Shown here one piece after another: positions 51,788 through 63,606 of a stretch of 64,000 nt of DNA. The number at the start of each line of letters is the position of its first letter. The first letter of the stretch is position 1. Below the pieces are notes generated by a model that searched no databases, was not told the origin of the DNA, and worked only from the letters and a program-made list of their open reading frames with translations. The position numbers were made by a program, and so were the translations under genes. The DNA is taken from NCBI GenBank assembly GCA_028752905.1, contig JAQNBH010000063.1, positions 105,968-169,967 on the forward strand, written 5' to 3'. Source of the stretch: Cladorhizidae sp. MBARI D1340-BT2 (taxonomy: Eukaryota; Porifera; Demospongiae; Poecilosclerida; Cladorhizidae).

Positions 51788-52696
51788 ATCAAGTAAGAGT
51801 ACAATTCATAACTGCCCTAATTAACAAGACCAAAGTCCCAGATTTTGTCAACTGATAGAGAAGGCCCTTATCTGCAACATGTCAACAGATTATCAATAAA
51901 TGTAGTGGTTTTTCACTGGCAGGCCACCGCTTTGGCAACTGGAAAACGCCAGGAAAGATAGCAAACCTTACCACTTCAAATCACCATAACTTGCTAATAC
52001 TTAGAGTAATCAAAATTATGGCACGTACAAAAGACAGATAATTAGAAGGGCTATCCGGTGATATAAAAAATTTCTTTTTTGGGTAAAGTGTAGAAAAGTT
52101 ATGAGCTTTACGGCAAAAAAGCAAGATTTTTGGGGGGAAAATGAGAAACATATAGACCAAATTAGGGCAAATATCAAGATAGAGAACACATAATGAAACC
52201 TATCATTCGAATCATATCAAGTCCATTACAGTGAAGTGTGCATAATATTATGGATGTTTGATATCAACAGAGAGCACAGGGAGAGACCTATCTTAATAGC
52301 TATATATCAAATTTATACAGTGAAGTGTGGAGAATCTATGAAGCTAACCTGTTTAGCATCAAGATAGAGAACACATAGAGAAACCTATCTTGTGATTCTA
52401 TGTATGCAGAATATACGGATGTTTGGTATCAAGAGAGAGAACAGAGAGAGGCCTACCTTTAGAGCTATATATCAAGTCTATTCAGTGAAGTGTGGAGAAT
52501 CTATGAAGCTAACATGTTTAGCTCAAGATAGAGAACACTGAGAGATACCTATCTTGCAAGTCCACTACAGTGAAGTGTGCAGAATATATGGATGTTTGGT
52601 ATCAAGAGAGAGCACTTAGAGAGTCCTATCTTAATAGCTATACATCAAGTCTATTCAGTGAAGTGTGGATAATCTACGAAGCTAAACATGTTTAGC
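51788..52696 (+). repeat. Monomer 58, type C without loss
   Basis: 909 bp, matches monomer 51. Confidence 0.97.
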
Positions 52697-53604
52697 ATCA
52701 AGTAAGAGTACAATTCATAACTGCCCTAATTAACAAGACCAAAGTCCCAGATTTTGTCAACTGATAGAGAAGGCCCTTATCTGCAACATGTGAACAGATT
52801 ATCAATAAATGTAGTGGTTTTTCACTGGCAGGCCACCGCTTTGGCAACTGGAAAACGCCAGGAAAGATCGCAAACCTTACCACTTCAAATCACCATAACT
52901 TGCTAATACTTAGAGTAATCAAAATTATGGCACGTACAAAAGACAGATAATTAGAAGGGCTATCCGGTGATATAAAAAATTCTTTTTTGGGTAAAGTGTA
53001 GAAAAGTTATGAGCTTTACGGCAAAAAAGCAAGATTTTTGGGGAAAAAATGAGAAACATATAGACCAAATTAGGGCAAATATCAAGATAGAGAACACATA
53101 ATGAAACCTGTCATTCGAATCATATCAAGTCCATTACAGTGAAGTGTGCATAATATTATGGATGTTTGATATCAACAGAGAGCACAGGGAGAGACCTATC
53201 TTAATAGCTATATATCAAATTTATACAGTGAAGTGTGGAGAATCTATGAAGCTAACCTGTTTAGCATCAAGATAGAGAACACATAGAGAAACCTATCTTG
53301 TGATTCTATGTATGCAGAATATACGGATGTTTGGTATCAAGAGAGAGAACAGAGAGAGGCCTACCTTTAGAGCTATATATCAAGTCTATTCAGTGAAGTG
53401 TGGAGAATCTATGAAGCTAACATGTTTAGCTCAAGATAGAGAACACTGAGAGATACCTATCTTGCAAGTCCACTACAGTGAAGTGTGCAGAATATATGGA
53501 TGTTTGGTATCAAGAGAGAGCACTTAGAGAGTCCTATCTTAATAGCTATACATCAAGTCTATTCAGTGAAGTGTGGATAATCTACGAAGCTAAACATGTT
53601 TAGC
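52697..53604 (+). repeat. Monomer 59, type B with G96
   Basis: 908 bp, matches monomer 52. Confidence 0.97.
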
Positions 53605-54515
53605 ATCAAGTAAGAGTACAATTCATAACTGCCCTAATTAACAAGACCAAAGTCCCAGATTTTGTCAACTGATAGAGAAGGCCCTTATCTGCAACATGTC
53701 AACAGATTATCAATAAATGTAGTGGTTTTTCACTGGCAGGCCACCGCTTTGGCAACTGGAAAACGCCAGGAAAGATCGCAAACCTTACCACTTCAAATCA
53801 CCATAACTTGCTAATACTTAGAGTAATCAAAATTATGGCACGTACAAAAGACAGATAATTAGAAGGGCTATCCGGTGATATAAAAAATTTCTTTTTTGGG
53901 TAAAGTGTAGAAAAGTTATGAGCTTTACGGCAAAAAAGCAAGATTTTTGGGGGGGAAATGAGAAACATATAGACCAAATTAGGGCAAATATCAAGATAGA
54001 GAACACATAATGAAACCTATCATTCGAATCATATCAAGTCCATTACAGTGAAGTGTGCATAATATTATGGATGTTTGATATCAACAGAGAGCACAGGGAG
54101 AGACCTATCTTAATAGCTATATATCAAATTTATACAGTGAAGTGTGGAGAATCTATGAAGCTAACCTGTTTAGCATCAAGATAGAGAACACATAGAGAAA
54201 CCTATCTTGTGATCCTATGTATGCAGAATATACGGATGTTTGGTATCAAGAGAGAGAGAACACAGAGAGGCCTACCTTTAGAGCTATATATCAAGTCTAT
54301 TCAGTGAAGTGTGGAGAATCTATGAAGCTAACATGTTTAGCTCAAGATAGAGAACACTGAGAGATACCTATCTTGCAAGTCCACTACAGTGAAGTGTGCA
54401 GAATATATGGATGTTTGGTATCAAGAGAGAGCACTTAGAGAGTCCTATCTTAATAGCTATACATCAAGTCTATTCAGTGAAGTGTGGATAATCTACGAAG
54501 CTAAACATGTTTAGC
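53605..54515 (+). repeat. Monomer 60, type A with C610 and 2-bp gain
   Basis: 911 bp. C235, G7A3, C610. The purine stretch opening beta2 has an extra GA and reads AACACAGAGAGG instead of AACAGAGAGAGG (about 54246-54270). Confidence 0.97.
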
Positions 54516-55424
54516 ATCAAGTAAGAGTACAATTCATAACTGCCCTAATTAACAAGACCAAAGTCCCAGATTTTGTCAACTGATAGAGAAGGCCCTTATC
54601 TGCAACATGTCAACAGATTATCAATAAATGTAGTGGTTTTTCACTGGCAGGCCACCGCTTTGGCAACTGGAAAACGCCAGGAAAGATCGCAAACCTTACC
54701 ACTTCAAATCACCATAACTTGCTAATACTTAGAGTAATCAAAATTATGGTACGTACAAAAGACAGATAATTAGAAGGGCTATCCGGTGATATAAAAAATT
54801 TCTTTTTTGGGTAAAGTGTAGAAAAGTTATGAGCTTTACGGCAAAAAAGCAAGATTTTTTGGGGGAAAATGAGAAACATATAGACCAAATTAGGGCAAAT
54901 ATCAAGATAGAGAACACATAATGAAACCTATCATTCGAATCATATCAAGTCCATTACAGTGAAGTGTGCATAATATTATGGATGTTTGATATCAACAGAG
55001 AGCACAGGGAGAGACCTATCTTAATAGCTATATATCAAATTTATACAGTGAAGTGTGGAGAATCTATGAAGCTAACCTGTTTAGCATCAAGATAGAGAAC
55101 ACATAGAGAAACCTATCTTGTGATTCTATGTATGCAGAATATACGGATGTTTGGTATCAAGAGAGAGAACAGAGAGAGGCCTACCTTTAGAGCTATATAT
55201 CAAGTCTATTCAGTGAAGTGTGGAGAATCTATGAAGCTAACATGTTTAGCTCAAGATAGAGAACACTGAGAGATACCTATCTTGCAAGTCCACTACAGTG
55301 AAGTGTGCAGAATATATGGATGTTTGGTATCAAGAGAGAGCACTTAGAGAGTCCTATCTTAATAGCTATACATCAAGTCTATTCAGTGAAGTGTGGATAA
55401 TCTACGAAGCTAAACATGTTTAGC
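54516..55424 (+). repeat. Monomer 61, type E (T235)
   Basis: 909 bp. C173, T235, tract 2 T6G5A4, T610. Confidence 0.97.
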
Positions 55425-56333
55425 ATCAAGTAAGAGTACAATTCATAACTGCCCTAATTAACAAGACCAAAGTCCCAGATTTTGTCAACTGATAGAGAAG
55501 GCCCTTATCTGCAACATGTCAACAGATTATCAATAAATGTAGTGGTTTTTCACTGGCAGGCCACCGCTTTGGCAACTGGAAAACGCCAGGAAAGATAGCA
55601 AACCTTACCACTTCAAATCACCATAACTTGCTAATACTTAGAGTAATCAAAATTATGGCACGTACAAAAGACAGATAATTAGAAGGGCTATCCGGTGATA
55701 TAAAAAATTTCTTTTTTGGGTAAAGTGTAGAAAAGTTATGAGCTTTACGGCAAAAAAGCAAGATTTTTTGGGGGGAAATGAGAAACATATAGACCAAATT
55801 AGGGCAAATATCAAGATAGAGAACACATAATGAAACCTATCATTCGAATCATATCAAGTCCATTACAGTGAAGTGTGCATAATATTATGGATGTTTGATA
55901 TCAACAGAGAGCACAGGGAGAGACCTATCTTAATAGCTATATATCAAATTTATACAGTGAAGTGTGGAGAATCTATGAAGCTAACCTGTTTAGCATCAAG
56001 ATAGAGAACACATAGAGAAACCTATCTTGTGATTCTATGTATGCAGAATATACGGATGTTTGGTATCAAGAGAGAGAACAGAGAGAGGCCTACCTTTAGA
56101 GCTATATATCAAGTCTATTCAGTGAAGTGTGGAGAATCTATGAAGCTAACATGTTTAGCTCAAGATAGAGAACACTGAGAGATACCTATCTTGCAAGTCC
56201 ACTACAGTGAAGTGTGCAGAATATATGGATGTTTGGTATCAAGAGAGAGCACTTAGAGAGTCCTATCTTAATAGCTATACATCAAGTCTATTCAGTGAAG
56301 TGTGGATAATCTACGAAGCTAAACATGTTTAGC
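55425..56333 (+). repeat. Monomer 62, type E with A173
   Basis: 909 bp. A173, C235, tract 2 T6G6A3 (a form seen only here). Confidence 0.97.
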
Positions 56334-57242
56334 ATCAAGTAAGAGTACAATTCATAACTGCCCTAATTAACAAGACCAAAGTCCAAGATTTTGTCAACTG
56401 ATAGAGAAGGCCCTTATCTGCAACATGTCAACAGATTATCAATAAATGTAGTGGTTTTTCACTGGCAGGCCACCGCTTTGGCAACTGGAAAACGCCAGGA
56501 AAGATAGCAAACCTTACCACTTCAAATCACCATAACTTGCTAATACTTAGAGTAATCAAAATTATGGCACGTACAAAAGACAGATAATTAGAAGGGCTAT
56601 CCGGTGATATAAAAAATTTCTTTTTTGGGTAAAGTGTAGAAAAGTTATGAGCTTTACGGCAAAAAAGCAAGATTTTTTGGGGGAAAATGAGAAACATATA
56701 GACCAAATTAGGGCAAATATCAAGATAGAGAACACATAATGAAACCTATCATTCGAATCATATCAAGTCCATTACAGTGAAGTGTGCATAATATTATGGA
56801 TGTTTGATATCAACAGAGAGCACAGGGAGAGACCTATCTTAATAGCTATATATCAAATTTATACAGTGAAGTGTGGAGAATCTATGAAGCTAACCTGTTT
56901 AGCATCAAGATAGAGAACACATAGAGAAACCTATCTTGTGATCCTATGTATGCAGAATATACGGATGTTTGGTATCAAGAGAGAGAACAGAGAGAGGCCT
57001 ACCTTTAGAGCTATATATCAAGTCTATTCAGTGAAGTGTGGAGAATCTATGAAGCTAACATGTTTAGCTCAAGATAGAGAACACTGAGAGATACCTATCT
57101 TGCAAGTCCACTACAGTGAAGTGTGCAGAATATATGGATGTTTGGTATCAAGAGAGAGCACTTAGAGAGTCCTATCTTAATAGCTATACATCAAGTCTAT
57201 TCAGTGAAGTGTGGATAATCTACGAAGCTAAACATGTTTAGC
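56334..57242 (+). repeat. Monomer 63, type E with A52/A173/C610
   Basis: 909 bp. A52 (base 56385), A173, C235, tract 2 T6G5A4, C610. It joins the C610 of type A units to the A173 of type C, suggesting recombination inside the unit. Confidence 0.97.
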
Positions 57243-58151
57243 ATCAAGTAAGAGTACAATTCATAACTGCCCTAATTAACAAGACCAAAGTCCCAGATTT
57301 TGTCAACTGATAGAGAAGGCCCTTATCTGCAACATGTCAACAGATTATCAATAAATGTAGTGGTTTTTCACTGGCAGGCCACCGCTTTGGCAACTGGAAA
57401 ACGCCAGGAAAGATCGCAAACCTTACCACTTCAAATCACCATAACTTGCTAATACTTAGAGTAATCAAAATTTTGGCACGTACAAAAGACAGATAATTAA
57501 AAGGGCTATCCGATGATATAAAAAATTTCTTTTTTGGGTAAAGTATAGAAAAGTTATGAGCTTTACGGCAAAAAAGCAAGATTTTTGGGGGGAAAATGAG
57601 AAACATATAGACCAAATTAGGGCAAATATCAAGATAGAGAACACATAATGAAACCTATCATTCGAATCATATCAAGTCCATTACAGTGAAGTGTGCAGAA
57701 TATTATGGATGTTTGATATCAACAGAGAGCACAGGGAGAGACCTATCTTAATAGCTATATATCAAGTTTATACAGTGAAGTGTGGAGAATCTATGAAGCT
57801 AACCTGTTTAGCATCAAGATAGAGAACACATAGAGAAACCTATCTTGTGATTCTATGTATGCAGAATATACGGATGTTTGGTATCAAGAGAGAGAACAGA
57901 GAGAGGCCTACCTTTAGAGCTATATATCAAGTCTATTCAGTGAAGTGTGGAGAATCTATGAAGCTAACATGTTTAGCTCAAGATAGAGAACACTGAGAGA
58001 TACCTATCTTGCAAGTCCACTACAGTGAAGTGTGCAGAATATATGGATGTTTGGTATCAAGAGAGAGCACTTAGAGAGTCCTATCTTAATAGCTATACAT
58101 CAAGTCTATTCAGTGAAGTGTGGATAATCTACGAAGCTAAACATGTTTAGC
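57243..58151 (+). repeat. Monomer 64, type D
   Basis: 909 bp. Six type D changes, G6A4; seven units after monomer 57. Confidence 0.97.
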
Positions 58152-59060
58152 ATCAAGTAAGAGTACAATTCATAACTGCCCTAATTAACAAGACCAAAGT
58201 CCCAGATTTTGTCAACTGATAGAGAAGGCCCTTATCTGCAACATGTCAACAGATTATCAATAAATGTAGTGGTTTTTCACTGGCAGGCCACCGCTTTGGC
58301 AACTGGAAAACGCCAGGAAAGATAGCAAACCTTACCACTTCAAATCACCATAACTTGCTAATACTTAGAGTAATCAAAATTATGGCACGTACAAAAGACA
58401 GATAATTAGAAGGGCTATCCGGTGATATAAAAAATTTCTTTTTTGGGTAAAGTGTAGAAAAGTTATGAGCTTTACGGCAAAAAAGCAAGATTTTTGGGGG
58501 GAAAATGAGAAACATATAGACCAAATTAGGGCAAATATCAAGATAGAGAACACATAATGAAACCTATCATTCGAATCATATCAAGTCCATTACAGTGAAG
58601 TGTGCATAATATTATGGATGTTTGATATCAACAGAGAGCACAGGGAGAGACCTATCTTAATAGCTATATATCAAATTTATACAGTGAAGTGTGGAGAATC
58701 TATGAAGCTAACCTGTTTAGCATCAAGATAGAGAACACATAGAGAAACCTATCTTGTGATTCTATGTATGCAGAATATACGGATGTTTGGTATCAAGAGA
58801 GAGAACAGAGAGAGGCCTACCTTTAGAGCTATATATCAAGTCTATTCAGTGAAGTGTGGAGAATCTATGAAGCTAACATGTTTAGCTCAAGATAGAGAAC
58901 ACTGAGAGATACCTATCTTGCAAGTCCACTACAGTGAAGTGTGCAGAATATATGGATGTTTGGTATCAAGAGAGAGCACTTAGAGAGTCCTATCTTAATA
59001 GCTATACATCAAGTCTATTCAGTGAAGTGTGGATAATCTACGAAGCTAAACATGTTTAGC
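58152..59060 (+). repeat. Monomer 65, type C without loss
   Basis: 909 bp. A173, C235, G6A4. Confidence 0.97.
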
Positions 59061-59969
59061 ATCAAGTAAGAGTACAATTCATAACTGCCCTAATTAACAA
59101 GACCAAAGTCCCAGATTTTGTCAACTGATAGAGAAGGCCCTTATCTGCAACATGTCAACAGATTATCAATAAATGTAGTGGTTTTTCACTGGCAGGCCAC
59201 CGCTTTGGCAACTGGAAAACGCCAGGAAAGATAGCAAACCTTACCACTTCAAATCACCATAACTTGCTAATACTTAGAGTAATCAAAATTATGGCACGTA
59301 CAAAAGACAGATAATTAGAAGGGCTATCCGGTGATATAAAAAAATTCTTTTTTGGGTAAAGTGTAGAAAAGTTATGAGCTTTACGGCAAAAAAGCAAGAT
59401 TTTTGGGGGGGAAATGAGAAACATATAGACCAAATTAGGGCAAATATCAAGATAGAGAACACATAATGAAACCTATCATTCGAATCATATCAAGTCCATT
59501 ACAGTGAAGTGTGCATAATATTATGGATGTTTGATATCAACAGAGAGCACAGGGAGAGACCTATCTTAATAGCTATATATCAAATTTATACAGTGAAGTG
59601 TGGAGAATCTATGAAGCTAACCTGTTTAGCATCAAGATAGAGAACACATAGAGAAACCTATCTTGTGATTCTATGTATGCAGAATATACGGATGTTTGGT
59701 ATCAAGAGAGAGAACAGAGAGAGGCCTACCTTTAGAGCTATATATCAAGTCTATTCAGTGAAGTGTGGAGAATCTATGAAGCTAACATGTTTAGCTCAAG
59801 ATAGAGAACACTGAGAGATACCTATCTTGCAAGTCCACTACAGTGAAGTGTGCAGAATATATGGATGTTTGGTATCAAGAGAGAGCACTTAGAGAGTCCT
59901 ATCTTAATAGCTATACATCAAGTCTATTCAGTGAAGTGTGGATAATCTACGAAGCTAAACATGTTTAGC
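59061..59969 (+). repeat. Monomer 66, A/C recombinant
   Basis: 909 bp. A173 on the left, but tract 1 A7T2 and tract 2 G7A3 as in monomers 28 and 30. It is the extra unit relative to the 7-unit order. Confidence 0.97.
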
Positions 59970-60877
59970 ATCAAGTAAGAGTACAATTCATAACTGCCCT
60001 AATTAACAAGACCAAAGTCCCAGATTTTGTCAACTGATAGAGAAGGCCCTTATCTGCAACATGTGAACAGATTATCAATAAATGTAGTGGTTTTTCACTG
60101 GCAGGCCACCGCTTTGGCAACTGGAAAACGCCAGGAAAGATCGCAAACCTTACCACTTCAAATCACCATAACTTGCTAATACTTAGAGTAATCAAAATTA
60201 TGGCACGTACAAAAGACAGATAATTAGAAGGGCTATCCGGTGATATAAAAAATTCTTTTTTGGGTAAAGTGTAGAAAAGTTATGAGCTTTACGGCAAAAA
60301 AGCAAGATTTTTGGGGAAAAAATGAGAAACATATAGACCAAATTAGGGCAAATATCAAGATAGAGAACACATAATGAAACCTGTCATTCGAATCATATCA
60401 AGTCCATTACAGTGAAGTGTGCATAATATTATGGATGTTTGATATCAACAGAGAGCACAGGGAGAGACCTATCTTAATAGCTATATATCAAATTTATACA
60501 GTGAAGTGTGGAGAATCTATGAAGCTAACCTGTTTAGCATCAAGATAGAGAACACATAGAGAAACCTATCTTGTGATTCTATGTATGCAGAATATACGGA
60601 TGTTTGGTATCAAGAGAGAGAACAGAGAGAGGCCTACCTTTAGAGCTATATATCAAGTCTATTCAGTGAAGTGTGGAGAATCTATGAAGCTAACATGTTT
60701 AGCTCAAGATAGAGAACACTGAGAGATACCTATCTTGCAAGTCCACTACAGTGAAGTGTGCAGAATATATGGATGTTTGGTATCAAGAGAGAGCACTTAG
60801 AGAGTCCTATCTTAATAGCTATACATCAAGTCTATTCAGTGAAGTGTGGATAATCTACGAAGCTAAACATGTTTAGC
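59970..60877 (+). repeat. Monomer 67, type B with G96
   Basis: 908 bp. G96, A6T2, G4A6, G415; last G96 unit. Confidence 0.97.
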
Positions 60878-61788
60878 ATCAAGTAAGAGTACAATTCATA
60901 ACTGCCCTAATTAACAAGACCAAAGTCCCAGATTTTGTCAACTGATAGAGAAGGCCCTTATCTGCAACATGTCAACAGATTATCAATAAATGTAGTGGTT
61001 TTTCACTGGCAGGCCACCGCTTTGGCAACTGGAAAACGCCAGGAAAGATCGCAAACCTTACCACTTCAAATCACCATAACTTGCTAATACTTAGAGTAAT
61101 CAAAATTATGGCACGTACAAAAGACAGATAATTAGAAGGGCTATCCGGTGATATAAAAAATTTCTTTTTTGGGTAAAGTGTAGAAAAGTTATGAGCTTTA
61201 CGGCAAAAAAGCAAGATTTTTGGGGGGGAAATGAGAAACATATAGACCAAATTAGGGCAAATATCAAGATAGAGAACACATAATGAAACCTATCATTCGA
61301 ATCATATCAAGTCCATTACAGTGAAGTGTGCATAATATTATGGATGTTTGATATCAACAGAGAGCACAGGGAGAGACCTATCTTAATAGCTATATATCAA
61401 ATTTATACAGTGAAGTGTGGAGAATCTATGAAGCTAACCTGTTTAGCATCAAGATAGAGAACACATAGAGAAACCTATCTTGTGATCCTATGTATGCAGA
61501 ATATACGGATGTTTGGTATCAAGAGAGAGAGAACACAGAGAGGCCTACCTTTAGAGCTATATATCAAGTCTATTCAGTGAAGTGTGGAGAATCTATGAAG
61601 CTAACATGTTTAGCTCAAGATAGAGAACACTGAGAGATACCTATCTTGCAAGTCCACTACAGTGAAGTGTGCAGAATATATGGATGTTTGGTATCAAGAG
61701 AGAGCACTTAGAGAGTCCTATCTTAATAGCTATACATCAAGTCTATTCAGTGAAGTGTGGATAATCTACGAAGCTAAACATGTTTAGC
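60878..61788 (+). repeat. Monomer 68, type A with C610 and 2-bp gain
   Basis: 911 bp, same states and same altered purine stretch as monomer 60. Confidence 0.97.
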
Positions 61789-62697
61789 ATCAAGTAAGAG
61801 TACAATTCATAACTGCCCTAATTAACAAGACCAAAGTCCCAGATTTTGTCAACTGATAGAGAAGGCCCTTATCTGCAACATGTCAACAGATTATCAATAA
61901 ATGTAGTGGTTTTTCACTGGCAGGCCACCGCTTTGGCAACTGGAAAACGCCAGGAAAGATCGCAAACCTTACCACTTCAAATCACCATAACTTGCTAATA
62001 CTTAGAGTAATCAAAATTATGGTACGTACAAAAGACAGATAATTAGAAGGGCTATCCGGTGATATAAAAAATTTCTTTTTTGGGTAAAGTGTAGAAAAGT
62101 TATGAGCTTTACGGCAAAAAAGCAAGATTTTTTGGGGGAAAATGAGAAACATATAGACCAAATTAGGGCAAATATCAAGATAGAGAACACATAATGAAAC
62201 CTATCATTCGAATCATATCAAGTCCATTACAGTGAAGTGTGCATAATATTATGGATGTTTGATATCAACAGAGAGCACAGGGAGAGACCTATCTTAATAG
62301 CTATATATCAAATTTATACAGTGAAGTGTGGAGAATCTATGAAGCTAACCTGTTTAGCATCAAGATAGAGAACACATAGAGAAACCTATCTTGTGATTCT
62401 ATGTATGCAGAATATACGGATGTTTGGTATCAAGAGAGAGAACAGAGAGAGGCCTACCTTTAGAGCTATATATCAAGTCTATTCAGTGAAGTGTGGAGAA
62501 TCTATGAAGCTAACATGTTTAGCTCAAGATAGAGAACACTGAGAGATACCTATCTTGCAAGTCCACTACAGTGAAGTGTGCAGAATATATGGATGTTTGG
62601 TATCAAGAGAGAGCACTTAGAGAGTCCTATCTTAATAGCTATACATCAAGTCTATTCAGTGAAGTGTGGATAATCTACGAAGCTAAACATGTTTAGC
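61789..62697 (+). repeat. Monomer 69, type E (T235)
   Basis: 909 bp, same states as monomer 61. Confidence 0.97.
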
Positions 62698-63606
62698 ATC
62701 AAGTAAGAGTACAATTCATAACTGCCCTAATTAACAAGACCAAAGTCCCAGATTTTGTCAACTGATAGAGAAGGCCCTTATCTGCAACATGTCAACAGAT
62801 TATCAATAAATGTAGTGGTTTTTCACTGGCAGGCCACCGCTTTGGCAACTGGAAAACGCCAGGAAAGATAGCAAACCTTACCACTTCAAATCACCATAAC
62901 TTGCTAATACTTAGAGTAATCAAAATTATGGCACGTACAAAAGACAGATAATTAGAAGGGCTATCCGGTGATATAAAAAATTTCTTTTTTGGGTAAAGTG
63001 TAGAAAAGTTATGAGCTTTACGGCAAAAAAGCAAGATTTTTTGGGGGAAAATGAGAAACATATAGACCAAATTAGGGCAAATATCAAGATAGAGAACACA
63101 TAATGAAACCTATCATTCGAATCATATCAAGTCCATTACAGTGAAGTGTGCATAATATTATGGATGTTTGATATCAACAGAGAGCACAGGGAGAGACCTA
63201 TCTTAATAGCTATATATCAAATTTATACAGTGAAGTGTGGAGAATCTATGAAGCTAACCTGTTTAGCATCAAGATAGAGAACACATAGAGAAACCTATCT
63301 TGTGATTCTATGTATGCAGAATATACGGATGTTTGGTATCAAGAGAGAGAACAGAGAGAGGCCTACCTTTAGAGCTATATATCAAGTCTATTCAGTGAAG
63401 TGTGGAGAATCTATGAAGCTAACATGTTTAGCTCAAGATAGAGAACACTGAGAGATACCTATCTTGCAAGTCCACTACAGTGAAGTGTGCAGAATATATG
63501 GATGTTTGGTATCAAGAGAGAGCACTTAGAGAGTCCTATCTTAATAGCTATACATCAAGTCTATTCAGTGAAGTGTGGATAATCTACGAAGCTAAACATG
63601 TTTAGC
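62698..63606 (+). repeat. Monomer 70, type E with A173
   Basis: 909 bp. A173, C235, tract 2 T6G5A4; counterpart of monomer 62 with a one-base shift at the G/A border. Confidence 0.97.

Larger units (their letters stand above)
47249..53604 (+). repeat. 7-unit higher-order repeat, copy 2 (6,356 bp)
   Basis: All seven units match copy 1 in type, in order and in length. I found no difference at the diagnostic positions. Neither the unit left of copy 1 nor the units right of copy 2 continue the period, so only two copies are present here. Confidence 0.88.
53605..60877 (+). repeat. 8-unit higher-order repeat, first copy (7,273 bp)
   Basis: Unit order is A with C610 and the 2-base gain (911 bp), E, E with A173, E with A173/A52/C610, D, C, C with A7T2, B with G96. 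The next units begin the same order again. It shares the run C610, D, C, then B with the 7-unit block but has an extra unit at 59061. Confidence 0.75.
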
